In this document: positions 45,496 through 59,600 of the stretch, piece by piece
Numbering within the stretch: position 1 is the stretch's first letter
Layout: the number at the start of each line of letters is the position of its first letter
Position numbers and translations under genes: made by a program
From: Gossypium raimondii
Lineage: Eukaryota > Streptophyta > Magnoliopsida > Malvales > Malvaceae
DNA: 64,000 nt
NCBI RefSeq assembly: GCF_025698545.1
Contig: NC_068570.1
Location: 58,733,924-58,797,923, forward strand
Reading direction: 5' to 3'
Notes under the pieces: generated by a model
The model's input: only the letters and a program-made list of their open reading frames with translations
Database searches by the model: none
Told to the model about the DNA's origin: nothing

Positions 45496-47055
45496 ACTAT
45501 TTTTTATGAAAGAAATTGTAATAAAAAGTAAGTTATTCGAGAAATTTATAATAATTAATATTACTAAGCAACAAATGCGTAAAATGGATACTAAACTAGC
45601 CTAGTCCAATTAGGGATAACAATAGAGCGGAGTGGAGTAGGGTGATGTTGCCAAATCTACTACCACTTCAGAGTTGGCATGCTTTGCCCTATCACTTGCT
45701 TCACTTTATAATGGATGTGTAATTTTAAAAACTATAATGATCCTTTTGAATGATAAATACATTTAATCCCGCTTTACATCGTCCCATTTCAATTATATTC
45801 TTGTTAATTATTTCTAATATTTTCAATGTTTTTAAAGGTAAGTAAATATTGAATTAAACATAAAATATACGAGTTTTTGAAACATATTTTTATATTTTTA
45901 CTCTTTTTATAGTTATAAATGTACAAGGGGAAATAATAATTTTATATAGGAGAACGGGGTGAGACAGGATAAGCAATTAGCATAACTGTTTCATATACAA
46001 TATAAAAAAAAAAATCACAAATCAGCTCCATTCACAACGAACCAATAAATTCACTTGATGATTCAAGTTTTGTCATCTCTAAGTCTAATGATAGAGTCTT
46101 AGTCAAAAGTATTTCAATTTAAAAACATTTTTTTTTAAATATAATTTTAAATTATTAAATATAAATTTATTTTTGAAATATTTCCTAATAGTGAAATAAT
46201 AATTGAGAAAAAAAATCGAATCATGCTCAATTTGTGAACCTCTTTAATCTACACAATGGGAAGACACTTGTTCGCAACTTCCATTTTGTTGAAGCTTTTG
46301 AAGGTCTTGTTTATAGGAGTACGGCAACTCACCAAAGTAACTAACGTGAGTGTCTCGCTCTTTATGGGATTCAAACTCTTAACCTATATCATATAAATCA
46401 CTTTTTGAGGAACATGGTACCATACCTTTTAATTGTTGGGAGAACGATTGACTATCTGACGAACGATATTTCAAAGATTCTTCAAAAAGACTCAATCCTC
46501 AATACGATTAATGAATTTTTTTTTAATATTAATACTACTAATATTTAGCACTTAAATTTCAAACGATATATGTGATGCATACGTTACATATATATATACA
46601 CGTATCAATTTAAACACAAAATAAGATAATATAGTATTAATTTATAAGAACTAAAAACATATCATATTAAATAATTAATCGTATTAATTACGCTATTTTA
46701 CTGTCTTCATACTATTCTCATACAATTGAAAATGAATCATGAAATAAAAAATTGGGTAAAAAAAACTAAGCATAGGAAAAAATATATATAAATCCTTATA
46801 TAACTTGGCCATTGAAACTAGACTTAGGAGAGACCAGAAGTACCTATTTAATGAGGGCACTAAAGCAATACTGCGGCACTATGCATAAAAAATTATATGC
46901 CATTTTCAAGATGTGTTAAAACTCTCAACATTCTCGGGAGACTTCATATATTTTCATGTATCGTAAAAGATCATAGTAACAAAAGGCCCGCCATGAAAGT
47001 GAGAGCAAAACCGGCATATTCGGAACTCGGAACAACGTGTTTCTAGTCTAATAAA

Positions 47056-50000
47056 TTATTGTTCTTTGTTGTGGTCGGAGTATTCAGTCTTGTTTCCTGA
47101 TGAAGCAGTTGAAGACCTGGTGCTTCCGTTTTCGAGCGCTTTAGTTGCTGCAGTCAGGTGTCTTGGAGGGTTGTTAGCTCCGGTGGTGGCCACGGGAGCT
47201 GGCTCGGATAATTTTCGGAGAATGTTCATGATGGTGGGAATTAATTTGGTAGATATGGACAGAAGCCCCGCAAGCTGCAAGCATTGAGAAGGTCATACTA
47301 TAAAATGCAGTCCAACAAGTAAATTTCGATTCTGATACATCATTTATGCTATTAACATTTAGGAGCTGCAAAATCGAGACCAACGGAATACTTTTAAAAA
47401 GATAGTAAAACAGAAAGAAGCAAATCTTTCCGAGCAATATGCTATTGAATAACTAGTTTATAAACCGAAAAGTTTTAACTGTTTCGGTCACTAACAGTTA
47501 TTAGCTGACATATATTATAAGCATGTTTAGAAATAAATAAGGGACGAAAAGATACTAGGTCAAAAACTCACAACGCCGTAACGGAATTGACCTGGAATGT
47601 CGAGCTGCACCCATGCAGCCTTTATTACTAGGTAACCCACAAAGATGAGACCCAGATATAAAGGATTTCTGCAATGAAGAATATTTGCGAGTAAACACAA
47701 GCAACAAACAAGGATAATATTATCGGATCGCGACGAAAGTATATTCAAAGCCACGAGTGCAGTACTCACCTTAGAACAGTCATAAATTCGTTAAATCCCA
47801 AGATCAGCAAGGCAACAATTGCCCATGGAGGTGGCAACCAGTTGTTGCTACGCCTGTTGGCTTCCTGAAAGTAGAAGAAAACAAATCAGGCATCACCTGA
47901 GAACAAAAAAATGGATGTACTGGCAATATCAAGTCTACCTAGAGCAAAATTCGATTTTAAATTCAAGTTGATCATTTTCCTTAAAGTGCCCATGCCCAAC
48001 ACTCGTGTCTCACGTATGTAATAACATACATTGAAAGACTTAGAAAAAGTTGACAATATCCCATATCAGATACAAACCTGTATCCCTGACTCACACTTAG
48101 GTTCAAGTAACGTAGAACTTGACATATATCCAGATATGAGTACTGGGATTATTTTAGCACTTCTTAAGACATTGATTATTACCAATGCAGCATTAGAATT
48201 AAATTTGATGTCTAACATTTTAGTTCTCATCATGCACTGATCAATCAGATCAATATTATATTTGGAAGGATTAAAACGAAATCTTTAATGTAGAATTATA
48301 AAATTCATGCCTGAGCAGAAATGGCCTGAGTGACACTGTACTCGGTCTCAGTCATAAATTGTCGCCACAGCGTCTTGCACTGGACAGGTGTGATCATTGT
48401 CTTGGCGGGAGGGATCTGTACCAATGACGATTAACACATTGATAGAAAAGACAGATTGTTCAAATAAATGACAATACGGCGTGAGAGAGAAAGACTGAAA
48501 TTGTAAAGACCATGAATTGCTTTAGCATTATAAATTTGGTATTTACAGTAATATTCACTCAGACAAACCCGTAAAACTGCAATTTTTCATATTTAAATAA
48601 ACAGTATGCAATGACCAAGCAGTTTGTACACAAATAAATTTCATGAAGGTCCTCAGAAAGAACAAGACTTTACCTGATCCCAAGTGCTGGAGGCCAGTGG
48701 ATCACCTGCTTTATTGCTCTTAATCGCAGCAGCACTACTGCTCGGATCCAACAAGGCAGTAAATAGTATTTTCTCGATATTATCAGCAGTATCATCCAAC
48801 CGGATTGCAGCCATAACGGATAGTAGTTTCAAGCACTGGTAACAGATAATAAGAAAGTTTAGCAGAGAAGAGAATGTAGCATTGTTCTTAAAATCCAATA
48901 ACTCATAATACATAAACATACTTCAACACGAGCTGTTTTAGTTATGAATCGAATATCTTCTTTCCCAGTCCAAACCCGTGGCATTGAATCAGCATCATAA
49001 GCAAACAAATTTGAAAACCTTTATGCAAATTTCCGGTCAGTTTCCGTAATGTCACATTATCTAGCAAATCAACTACTTCAACTCAAAACATAAAGTGTTA
49101 TTACCTGTCCTTCATACGGACCACTACCCTTCCAGCTTCTTCTCTAGCTTTTGTTTCAATAACTCCTTTGGCGTAATCCTCTAGAGTCGTTATCATCTTG
49201 CCCCTGGCATTTTCATCCAGGTCAAAACCAGAGAGGCCACTGGACAGTCCACGGACAGCTGATTCAGTTTCACACCGGAGAAGGTTCCTTATTGAGAGCC
49301 AGGTCTCATTATTAGCTCCATCAAATAGTGATTCAACAGGTCCATATAATGCCTCTTTCACCCTTACCTGCAAAAGCACCATAACTTATCAGAATGATTC
49401 CGAGTGGTGATTTAACCAGTCATAAACATGTACTGTTGGATGTCACCAAGAGAAATTCTTGAAATGTTATGGAAGTCCTCAACTATAAACCACATATATC
49501 ACAAACAAAATAAGAACAATCACATCAATGCCAACTTTGATAATTCATGGTCTTCAAAAGAATTACACAAGAAATTCCGGGCCTTTCTTATTCAGACCTA
49601 GATGGTAGATTGGATGCTCATATATTAAAGTTCCAATAACCCAACTGCTTAACATGATACCTTAGTTAATTTAGCTCAATTATTTCCAAGTAATTTACTT
49701 TGTATGCAACAATTCGAAATGTGAAATTTTCAAAAATTATGAACAAAATGAAGTTTAAACAGATTAACTGTTTTAACATGAAACAATTTGAAATTTTTAG
49801 AAAAAAGGTCATAACACCATAGCATCAACTTCAGTTTAACTTGCCTCCTGGCAAACCAACCCAAACAACTACAGAATGATACAAAAACTCCCACTTTAAA
49901 ATTTTGTTAGGTTACAATAGGAAAACTGTTCATAATTATGACGACACATCACTTTAATACATAAATGGTCACAAGGGCAAACGGATAAGTTTCCGTACCT

Positions 50001-53000
50001 CGTATGATGAAGTAAGCTCTGCAAGCTTAGCAGCTTGGACAGAAGCAACATGTGCATCAATATCACGACGTAGCTTTTCCCTGACTTTAGAGGAATCCCA
50101 ATTTGCTAGCTCAACAAAAGCATCTGAAAAATGATGTCAAACTCCATAAAGAAGTCACTTTACCTTAACAAGTGAAAAAAAGGCATCACTGCCTCAACTT
50201 TAGCACCACACCTATTAACAGGTGAACCCTGATTTGAAGCTTTTTCTCATAGTAAGAGTTTAAGACTCGCTATTCTTAATCCTTCTATGACTTCTTTACT
50301 GCCTGATAAACCTTTTTAATTAATATTTTTTGTTCATTTTGTAGCTCTTGAACTTGTGCTCTGTAGTTTCTTTTATAATTAGATTTATGGTAATGAGAAT
50401 GATTTATAAAGGTCAACCATACCTTGATATCCCTCATCAAACAGAGCCATGTAAGATTCAGTGCAGTTACGAGCAGCCACAGAAAACTTCTCCCCTCCAT
50501 TCAAAGCCTTCTCAAATGCTTCCTTAAATTTTTCAAGAGTTCCAGACCTTAAATGTCCTAGGATGGCTTGGTGGGCTGGTTGCGCAAGCTAAATCAGAAG
50601 AAAAAAGGAAAATGAGCTGACACAATTTAAATAACAACAAAAATTGGAGAAGAATAGAATTGAGTGCCATTACTTGGAGCAGTTTTTCTTCAAGCTGTTT
50701 TCGCTTTAAGGATCTCACTCCTTCATCAAAAAATGTGGCTTCTGAATCATACCTAAAATCAGATCAAAAAGAACAAATAAATCAATGTCACTGATGTAGT
50801 TGTAAAACCACAGATAATAATCACAGAAAAGCCAACAAGCTTGAATTTGATCATCGGAACTGACTCTTTTTTGGCCAAGCTATGCCTTTAGATAATTTTC
50901 ATCCACCCATTCACTGAAGCAATATGCCATTAGCATCGTCATGACTTACAAGTCATGAAGTTGCCAATCAGTTATGATGCCATTCTTATTTATCCTTTAG
51001 TATCAGAGTTCTATACTGTCACTTTGATAGAATAAATCACTTATAAAGTTTCTTTAATGTTCAAATGGTTTTTGCCTAAGTCAGTGTAGCTCTTCAAAAT
51101 GCTTTATAGATGCTAGCCTATTTGTAACTTGACACTGAAACAATTATCTCGAGATTTCATTAAAGTAGTCTTACTTAGTTAGAGAAGTGTGGAGAAGTGA
51201 ATTCAGCTTCTTCCCAAAGCCAGAAACAAGATCAGACCTTGAGGCTTCTTCTAACTGACACCAACTCTGTTATATGAAATAATAGCTTGGTTTCAGTTTC
51301 TAAAAAAATAGCCAGCTCTCAAACAAATGTGGATCTGTGAGTGGCTGCACGCATATATTTATGAATAGAGACAAAATCACATGTCCACATACCTCACATT
51401 CAGTGAAAGAACTGTACTTTTCATTGGCAATTTCTTCGCAACGTACAGTAGCCACCATGACCTACAGGCAAATAAAACATGGATAACAGAAAAATCAACA
51501 AGATTTACAAAGTTACAGTCAAAATAATGTCCAAAAGGTTACTTTATGGGCTGGAAGGTCAAGGTCCTTATTCTCCTTAATGACTTTCCAGATCTCTTGT
51601 GCACTAAAAGAGAACCCTGAAGCAGGTACCACTCCCCTCCTATCTCCAGCAAGTCCCCCCGGCGCAATGGAGTGGAAGAACCGTTGTCTCAAATTAGAAA
51701 CCTTCAGTAGTAATAATAGAATCAGATAAACTGCCATTTTCATGCCAATTAATCAAAAGTTTCAGCACCATCATCCACGATACAGACAAATTTATAAACT
51801 TTTTAAGTAGAGATCTTTTATTTTAACAATCTCCAGAAGAAGTAAACTGCACCTTACCACCAAGACAAGAGAGACAAAAAGAAATGCAACAAGATGACTG
51901 AGAAAAAAGATTAAGTCATCAAACAATCAGTAAGGTGACCTCCACAAATCTAGATGTTAAACTTCTTTCTTTCCATTTAAACAAAGTTCTAAACAGAAAA
52001 TAGTGTGAAAGTCCCATTTGCATGCTATGCTGAATGTCCTTATGGGTGACTTAAACACAGACCGTGTACCTGCTCTTTAAATAGCTCTTCCTTTTCTTCA
52101 TAACTAGAAAGTGCAACAACCTCAACCTGGCCAATATCAACAATTGCATCAACCATTGGAAACAATACTCATCAGAAAAGATGCCAAAGAGATGTTAACA
52201 TTTAGAATATGCTGCTTGAAATAACAACCAAATTTATCATACATGGAAAAATTCACTTAATGGAGTTTCCTTATGTGCTTCGGGCTTAGGAACTGAGTCC
52301 CATATCTGCATGTCAGAAAACACCGGTCAGAAGAAAGCATAATTGAAGTTAATGAAAAAAGAAAGGAAGCATAAGCACCACATCTGTACCTTCTGAATGT
52401 CTTCTCTCAGAACAGGTTCTAAATTTTCCAGTGGTGTCTGTAAAGAAGGAATGCTTGAGTAACTATAAACTCGCTTGAATTTAGAAATCCTTAGTGAGAT
52501 ATAAGGACAATATAAATTTCAGATGCTAAGAAACCTTAAGGGAAAAGATGGGAAAAAAATAGCTCTCAAAACACAAAATACTCCATAATAGAAGAAAGGT
52601 ACCCACCCTTGTTTTATCACGGATGACAAACATCAATGTTGTTTTGCGGGGACTAAACAATCTCATCATTACCTGCAACCCGTTGCAACAAAATTATAAA
52701 AAGAAGAAAAAGAACCACTTGAAATTCAGGGCAATGCTTAGAAAGGAAGCAAGGTCGTAAAATACCTGGAATACAGTCTTAAGAAGAGGCTTGTTTGCAG
52801 CTTGCTCACGTCCTATATCATGACACCACCTAAATGAAAGTTTCTCAAGAATATTACTTGCACTTGCACTTGCACTTGCACATACTACTGATGGAAATTA
52901 ACTTAAATGAATCAAGCACCATGTAGGTGTCAAACCTTACATGTTTATGAGTACTATATCAGAAACCGCCAGTGCAAAAAGTGCACTTTGTTTCTCAAAT

Positions 53001-55020
53001 GCTGTGTCATCCTGGAATAAGGCAAAACAATAAACAAATAAATAAGTCATATGAAAAAAATCTCTTTTTCTCACAGTTTTTCATAAAGCAAATGAAAATC
53101 AAATAAAGCTCAACAAACAAAACTAGATACGAATAATCCGCTTCTTCATCTTTTATGATCTGAATTCTAACTATTGGTTCAGTTCAGCTTGATCCGTCAC
53201 TCTAGATTTCACGTTATTAAGGCAGTGAGACCTCTTCTAAGACATTCGAAAATCAGTAAGGGTTCTTTTAACTAAAAATCCCAGTGTAATTATGTGATCA
53301 TGATCAGTTCTTCAGTTTCACGTACAATCTACTAAGCCATATCCCTGGCAATCTGATATTTAATAAATACCACGTTTTGTCCAACTTTTGTAACAGAAAA
53401 GTATGTAACATTCATAATTAAAAGCTTAAAATAAAAAATTAAATAATGACTGACCTTTAATTTGATTTTACTCTCCAGTAAAACAAAAAATCCATTCAAG
53501 ATTATAACTATTCTTACAACAATGAAATCATTAGCATCACCAAGTCATTGGAAACTTCTAAGAATTATTTAGAGGATGTACTCGAAAAAAACTACCATCA
53601 AAGCAAGGGGAAAGGAAGGCAAACAACAGAGTGAACAAAACGAACTTTTTGGTATAAAAAACAATGTAGTTTCAATTTTTGGTCGCTATATGTCAATAAA
53701 TAGAACACAAGTTAGCAATAGCACCTCCCCACGTTCTCTTCCATCAGTACCCTCCAAATCCATTACTACAGTGCAAGGCTCTATACCATTACATTTTGCC
53801 ATCCATATACCTTTCGTGGTTTGAGACCTAACAGGAAGCATATCCCATTAGTTGTTTGAGCCAATTGAAACAAATGCAATGTGTCATTATTACAGAAAAA
53901 TAAGTTACCTTCCCTTAAATGCATCCATTTCTCTGAAATTGGTATGAAACAAATGATTTAACAGTGTGCTTTTACCTGTCAAGATTATTTAAAACAAAGT
54001 GAAACTTTAAATGGCATTAACATAACTTACATGGCTACCAAAAATTTATAAAAACACCAAAAGGGTAGAATCTCTCATGTGTGTAATTGAATCAAAAGAT
54101 TAATACAACAAAGATGGATATAAAACTAACTACAGAAGTAATCCAACAATATCGTTAATAATTATTGTGACTGAACTTCCAATTAATCATATACTCAAAT
54201 TTGTAATCCACAAACCTAATTCAATATACAACTAATAAATAAAGCTGCTTAGTGCTTAGTGCGAATGGGTTAATGTACACCTTAGGAACAAAGAAAAGCA
54301 CAAGTATAAAGCAGGAAGTCATGAAGATATCAAATCATACCGCTGCTCTGTGGTCCCATGATGGAAACCACAGCATAGGACAGGCCACATTCATTAAGTT
54401 TGACTTCCTTGATTAACTGTTCGATTCCAGTAACATTGAATGAGCCATCTCCATCAATAAGTTGCGTTGAAGAACACTCCACACTCGTCGCTGAGAAACG
54501 AAACGTTCACAGCAAGTGTAAGTCAAAGAAGAAGAGAAAAGCTTCCATAACAAACAGCACTAACTGCCCGATTCCATGTTAATTTTAAACCTAATTTCTC
54601 CATATCAGTTTATCAACTAAATGATATTGGAAGAATGCTTATACATTACATTCATTGATTACGATAGAGAAATTCAGTGAACAAAAAGATCCGAGTTTCT
54701 CTTCTTCTTCTTTTTTTTCCTTTTCCTTTTCATTTCCTTAGCTTTCTCAGCATCCAAACATGCAATAAACATTAAATTCATCTCCGATAGCTCTTAAAAA
54801 TGTAAAATTCAAATTCAAATCCAATTTTCATTTTTCCACTTGAAAAAAACTCGATCCTCCCCCTCCTTAAAACCGTCGTTTCATGCTTTAATGCTCTCCT
54901 TTGCGTTACATTAGAAACCACAAAAATCAATGAACTAATGAAATGAAGAAACGGATCATTCAAAATTTGTTTTTTAAAAAAACCTAAAAATTATGAGAAA
55001 AATGAGATAAGTTTACCCAT
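47056..55020 (-). CDS. RL2: RHD3-like 2, atlastin-type ER GTPase
   Basis: Root Hair Defective 3 family, the plant Sey1p/atlastin equivalents that fuse ER tubules at three-way junctions. It reads most like RHD3-like 2. Twenty-three exons: 55020-55017, 54490-54341, 53975-53909, 53827-53725, 53011-52941, 52829-52766, 52672-52607, 52437-52390, 52305-52243, 52126-52070, 51701-51543, 51461-51393, 51266-51175, 50752-50674, 50588-50423, 50123-49999, 49367-49105, 49018-48922, 48835-48674, 48415-48311, 47864-47770, 47668-47572, 47274-47056; phases all agree, 806 residues. GTPase motifs: P-loop GPQSSGKST (split between exons 2 and 3), DLEGTDG switch 2, and the RD motif in FVIRDKTR. A helical middle domain is followed by two close hydrophobic segments ([13 protein letters not shown]... 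and [17 protein letters not shown]), the ER hairpin, then an amphipathic helix and a hydrophilic tail. The first coding exon holds only ATGG. Intron 20 has a GC donor. Confidence 0.93.
47960..48120. mobile_element. Partial CATGTTACT-family MITE in RHD3-like intron 20
   Basis: CCCAACACTCGTGTCTCACG, GATACAAACCTGTATCC and TTCAAGTAACGTAGAACTTG correspond, on the opposite strand, to words of the elements at 21701 and 25532. The left terminus is not recognisable; bounds approximate. Confidence 0.4.
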
Positions 55021-56671
55021 TGAATCTTGTTTGAAATTGATAGCTCAAAAGCTGAAGCGATCGATTTCAATGAAAGACATCTAGAGAGAATTTTGATCGA
55101 TATTAATGGATCAATTTGAAGCTCCTCTTTATCTTCCATTTTTCTGAATTTCCATTTTTGTTTTTCATTTTCCTTTAAAAGTGGGTTAACAGTTGACTGC
55201 TCCCGCCTCCTGTAATAGTATTATTATTTTTTGAGGCTAATTAAGCATTAATTAACGATTAAACTTAATTTGGATCCTAATAATCTTTGGACCTGTAATT
55301 TTCCTCCGGTTTTGTATAGTGACCAATCATGTAATTAGCGGCTAAAAAATATAAAATGGAAGTAGCAGAGTCTTCATAAATCCGACCAATTGGATTATAA
55401 TTAGACATTTAAAAATTGGTAAAAGTATCATGGAGGCCCCTATGTTAGAAGTTAGATTGCATTTTGTCCCTTTTACTTAAAAAATAAGCAAATTAGTCCA
55501 TATACGTTAAATCAAAAAGTCAATTGGTCATTTCAGTTAAAATTTTCATCAATTTTTATTGCTAAAAACTGGTGTGGTTGATGGAATAATCAGACAGTCA
55601 TACATGGCATGCCATGTTTACATCATGTCGATGTACAATACTAGTTTTTAACAGTAAAAACGAATAGAATTTTTAATAGAATGATCAGTTTACACTTTGA
55701 TATAGCATATAGGGACTAATTTACTCATTTTTGAGTAGAAGGAAAAAATATAATCTAACTTCTAATACAATGGCTCTATGATACTTTTACGATGTCAAAA
55801 TCTGAATAAACTTTTCGGTTTAAAAATGATAGTTTTATATTAATATTTATAATTTGTTATAATTTAATTTAAATAAAATATACTTTTGATTATTTTATTT
55901 GAAAACATTATGTTCAAGATTTTATATGCGGTTTTAATTTTAAACTTGTTGATATAAAAAGGAAGTTGTGGTGGTTTATGATGGTACACTCGAGGGATGA
56001 AGGGTTATAAGGATGATTTATTTCCAATGTTCTTTAATAAACTATCTATACTTACTGACATCGCACCTAGAAATCAATCTCTTCTTACCATTTTAATCAA
56101 TTAGGGGTAACCCATTTGAAATTATTTCTCTTACTAATAAACAACCTTCAAACTTTACGTCTAAAATTTAGCTTACAGGTAGCATTGAGATTAAGAGAGA
56201 CCTAGTTCTAACCAACAAGCACGCACAAAGGGTCAATTTAAGTTAGATCACACGCCCACACAACATAGAATGCATATATGCGTCATACCCACCTATAATG
56301 CTTGCCACAAATATTAGAGTCAATTAAACAATTACAGATTTAACAATTTTAATTAATTTTGAGCAAGTGAATACATGCCATAAATCCAACAAACTTGAAT
56401 ATTTGTAATTAAACCAAAAGGCATGAAAAATACTAAAAACCAAATAAAAGGTTAAGAACAATAGGATCTCATGAAGTTTGTAGGATCAAACTTCGAAATG
56501 ACTATAAAACAGAGTTTAAAAATCCATAGAATAAGAAAAAACACAAAAGCAATAAGTTTGAAATAAGCCATAGATTCAAAAGATGAAAAGTTTTCTAACC
56601 CTCTCAAAATATCTTATTTATAAAGTTTATTTGACTTAAATAAGGGCTACAATACTTATTTAGACTTTAAT
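55021..56671. other. RHD3-like promoter, a MITE, and outer LTR-like sequence
   Basis: 55021-55200 is the leader/promoter of the RHD3-like gene. 55418-55791 is a MITE. From roughly 55960 the sequence looks like the left part of an older LTR-type repeat that continues beyond the solo LTR at 56672. Confidence 0.5.
55418..55791. mobile_element. MITE with GGTAAAAGTATCATGGAGG ends
   Basis: Left end GGTAAAAGTATCATGGAGGC then AGAAGTTAGATTGCATTTTG. Right end reversed CGTAAAAGTATCATAGAGCC then AGAAGTTAGATTATATTTTT. The centre has a TGGCATGCCATG palindrome. Related to 42675-42949 and to the left half of 30604-31028. Confidence 0.7.
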
Positions 56672-59600
56672 TGTAACACTCCTAATCCGATCTGATGCCG
56701 GAACAAAGTTACGGAGCATTACCGGACTTACAATCAAACAAATAGACATTTCATTTTCATATCACAATCATTTTAGAAACCAATCAAATTCAATCATGTA
56801 GTCCCTAATATGAGCCCTTGAGACCCAAAATAGACATTAAAAACAATTTGGGACTAAACCGAGTACTCAAAGAATTTTTTGGAAAATATAGAAAATTTTC
56901 AAAGGTACAAGGGACACACGCCCATGTGGCTAGGCCGTGTGTCTCACACAGTCAAGAGACACGCCTATGTCTCAGGCCGTGTGGACATTCGAAATAGGGA
57001 CACACGGCCGTGTCCCAGTCCATGTCCACACCCGTGTAACTCACTGACTTAGGTCACTCGGCCAAGCCACACTCCCGTGTGCTAAGCCGTGTGAGGGTAC
57101 TGACTTGTGTTCTTTAAAAGTAACAGGGGACACACGACCGTGTCACCTAGTCATGTGTCATACACGGCTGAGACACATGCCCGTGTCTCTGCCCGTATGG
57201 ATAAAAATAGGCTATTTTCCAAGCCATATTTCTCACCCAAATTGGTACCAACCTAAACACAACAATTTGTATATGACCAAGTCATAAATAGACATTCAAA
57301 CCAACCAAAATCAAACTTAAAACATGCAATCACATACAACCATGATGTCCATAGGCACCTCAATTGACCATTTATAAACATGCCAACTAAGTATCCCAAA
57401 CTTACTTAAATGGTCAAACACATATATGCATAATTGTGCCAAACTTAACATGTATGACACTTATCAATCTCAAATATTTGGTACCCAAAATACCAATTCA
57501 TAAACTAGACATTCACATGACAACCATACACCATATAATATAAGGCCATTTACATATTTACATACAACAAAATATATACCCAAATACAAGCCAAATCGAA
57601 AGGCTAAAACACAACAAAACATGTGGGCTATCATTAGCCAAAATGACCTATACATGTCATTATAACCAAAATTATATAACCATAAGTACCAAAATAGCCG
57701 ATAGATAGTGTGATAAGATCTTCGAGAACTTCTAACCTGAACAAGCTTTTAAACCACTATAAAACACGGAAAATGACACAGAGTAAACATTTAAGCTTAG
57801 TAAGTTCGTATAACTAAAAATATAACTTACCATTCAACCATAATTTAGGTAAGTAAATCAAGGCAAAACACAACTCAATTTGGCCCAAAAGCCTAACACA
57901 TATTCATCAATCAAGTTAGCCATATATTCATATGTCATAGATAGACCATTTCCATGTAATTCACATACATACCTGTACTATTTCGTATCGAACCCATATA
58001 ACCTCGTAATAGAACTGTGCACTTTGAACCACTTAGAATAATATCGGATACGCAGGAAATCTTGCACACTATGTGCCAACATGTGGCCGAAACCGCTACT
58101 ATCTCATATCAATGCTTTCTCTCGAGCCATAAATGGGCTTGCTCACACAAGCTGTCAGTCAAGACGTAGCTACACGGTGCTACTCACACAAGCTGCCAAG
58201 TAACCACAACACATGGCAAAAATTTAGACATCGGTAGGACGTACGAGACTAGCACCCAAAACACGGTAACCCCTAATGACATGTCATTTGTATCCCATTT
58301 ATTCCTAAGGTTCAACCGGGATCTGTAAGTCACTGAAACTTCATTGGAGATTTCCGTAGAGCCGCAATACCAATAATATGCCATAAACGCATTTAAATCA
58401 AATATAATTTAATGCTAATTAAATATACGAACTTACCTCAAACTCATACAGAGAAAAACGATCGTCTAACACTTTATCTTTTTCCCGATCTAAATCCGTA
58501 CGTAGTTTTTCTTGATCTATATAATCAAATTTAAATAATTCAAACCTCATTCTATTCAATTCAATCCAAAAATTATATTTTGGAAAATTACCATTTTCCC
58601 CTATACTTTTGTTTTCTTTACAATTTAGTCCCTAGGCTCGTAAAATGAAATTCATGCAATTTCATCATTACCTAAGCCTAGCTGAATTTTATAAATGCTT
58701 ATAGCAACCCATATATTTCACAATTTAACACTTTTACCATGAATATTTCACATTTTTCAATTTAACCCCTAATTGACAAATTTATCAAAAATCACTTAAC
58801 AAAAGTTATTTATCTAGCAACAACTAATATTTTTCTACCATTAAACTTCAAAACCCTAACATATTCATCAATGACAGAACTCAAACAATTTAATAGTTTT
58901 TCAAATTAGTCCCCGGGCTAGCTAGGTTAAGCTACAACGATCTCGAAAACATAAAAAACATTAAAAACGGAACAAAATTGCACTTACATGCAAGGGAATA
59001 GCTTGACGAAACTTTTCTTCTCCAATGGTGAATTTTGGCTAACACAAGGAAAATGGGAGAAGATGATAGCTTTTAGGTTTTTCTTTTGTTTATTTTATCT
59101 TTAATTACCTAATTACCAAATTACCCTTACTTAACTTTAAAAATTTCACATTTGCCAAGCCATGCACATACACTATCACCTTTAATGGTCTAATTACCAT
59201 ATAAGGACCTCCACTTTAAAGTTCTATAGCTATTTAACACTTTTAGGTAATAGAATACAACTTTTGCACTTTATGCGATTTAGTCCTTTTTATCAATTTG
59301 AACATGTAAACGGTAAAATTTCTTAAATAAATTTTTACGCAATAATGCTATCATGTTGTAGATCATAAAATAATATTAAAATAAATTTTGTGACCTCAGA
59401 TTTGTGGTATCAAAATCACTGTTCTGATTTTCACTAAAAACAGCTGTTACATTAATACTTAAACAAGAACAAAAATAGCCTTGAACTTGAAGTCAAAACG
59501 AAGAAGAAATTCCATTTCACGCAAGCTTGGTGCTGTGGCTTGACAACACGACATTGGGGCTTATAGGGTTGTCACACCAGGGCACACGGGGGCATCGCAC

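Larger units (their letters stand above)
42507..47055. other. Spacer with several MITEs
   Basis: NHL promoter, then elements at 42675-42949, about 43015-43320, 43956-44361, 44637-45094 and 45095-45495. 45500-47040 is AT-rich with nothing recognised apart from the RHD3-like 3' region near the end. Confidence 0.5.

Noticed and set aside
46300-46420. Possible tRNA because of GGGATTCAAACTCTTAACC
   Set aside because: No acceptor stem or anticodon arm could be folded around it. No tRNA was supported anywhere in the window.
57105-57655. Short ORFs on both strands
   Set aside because: Inside the solo LTR, which is not expected to code.
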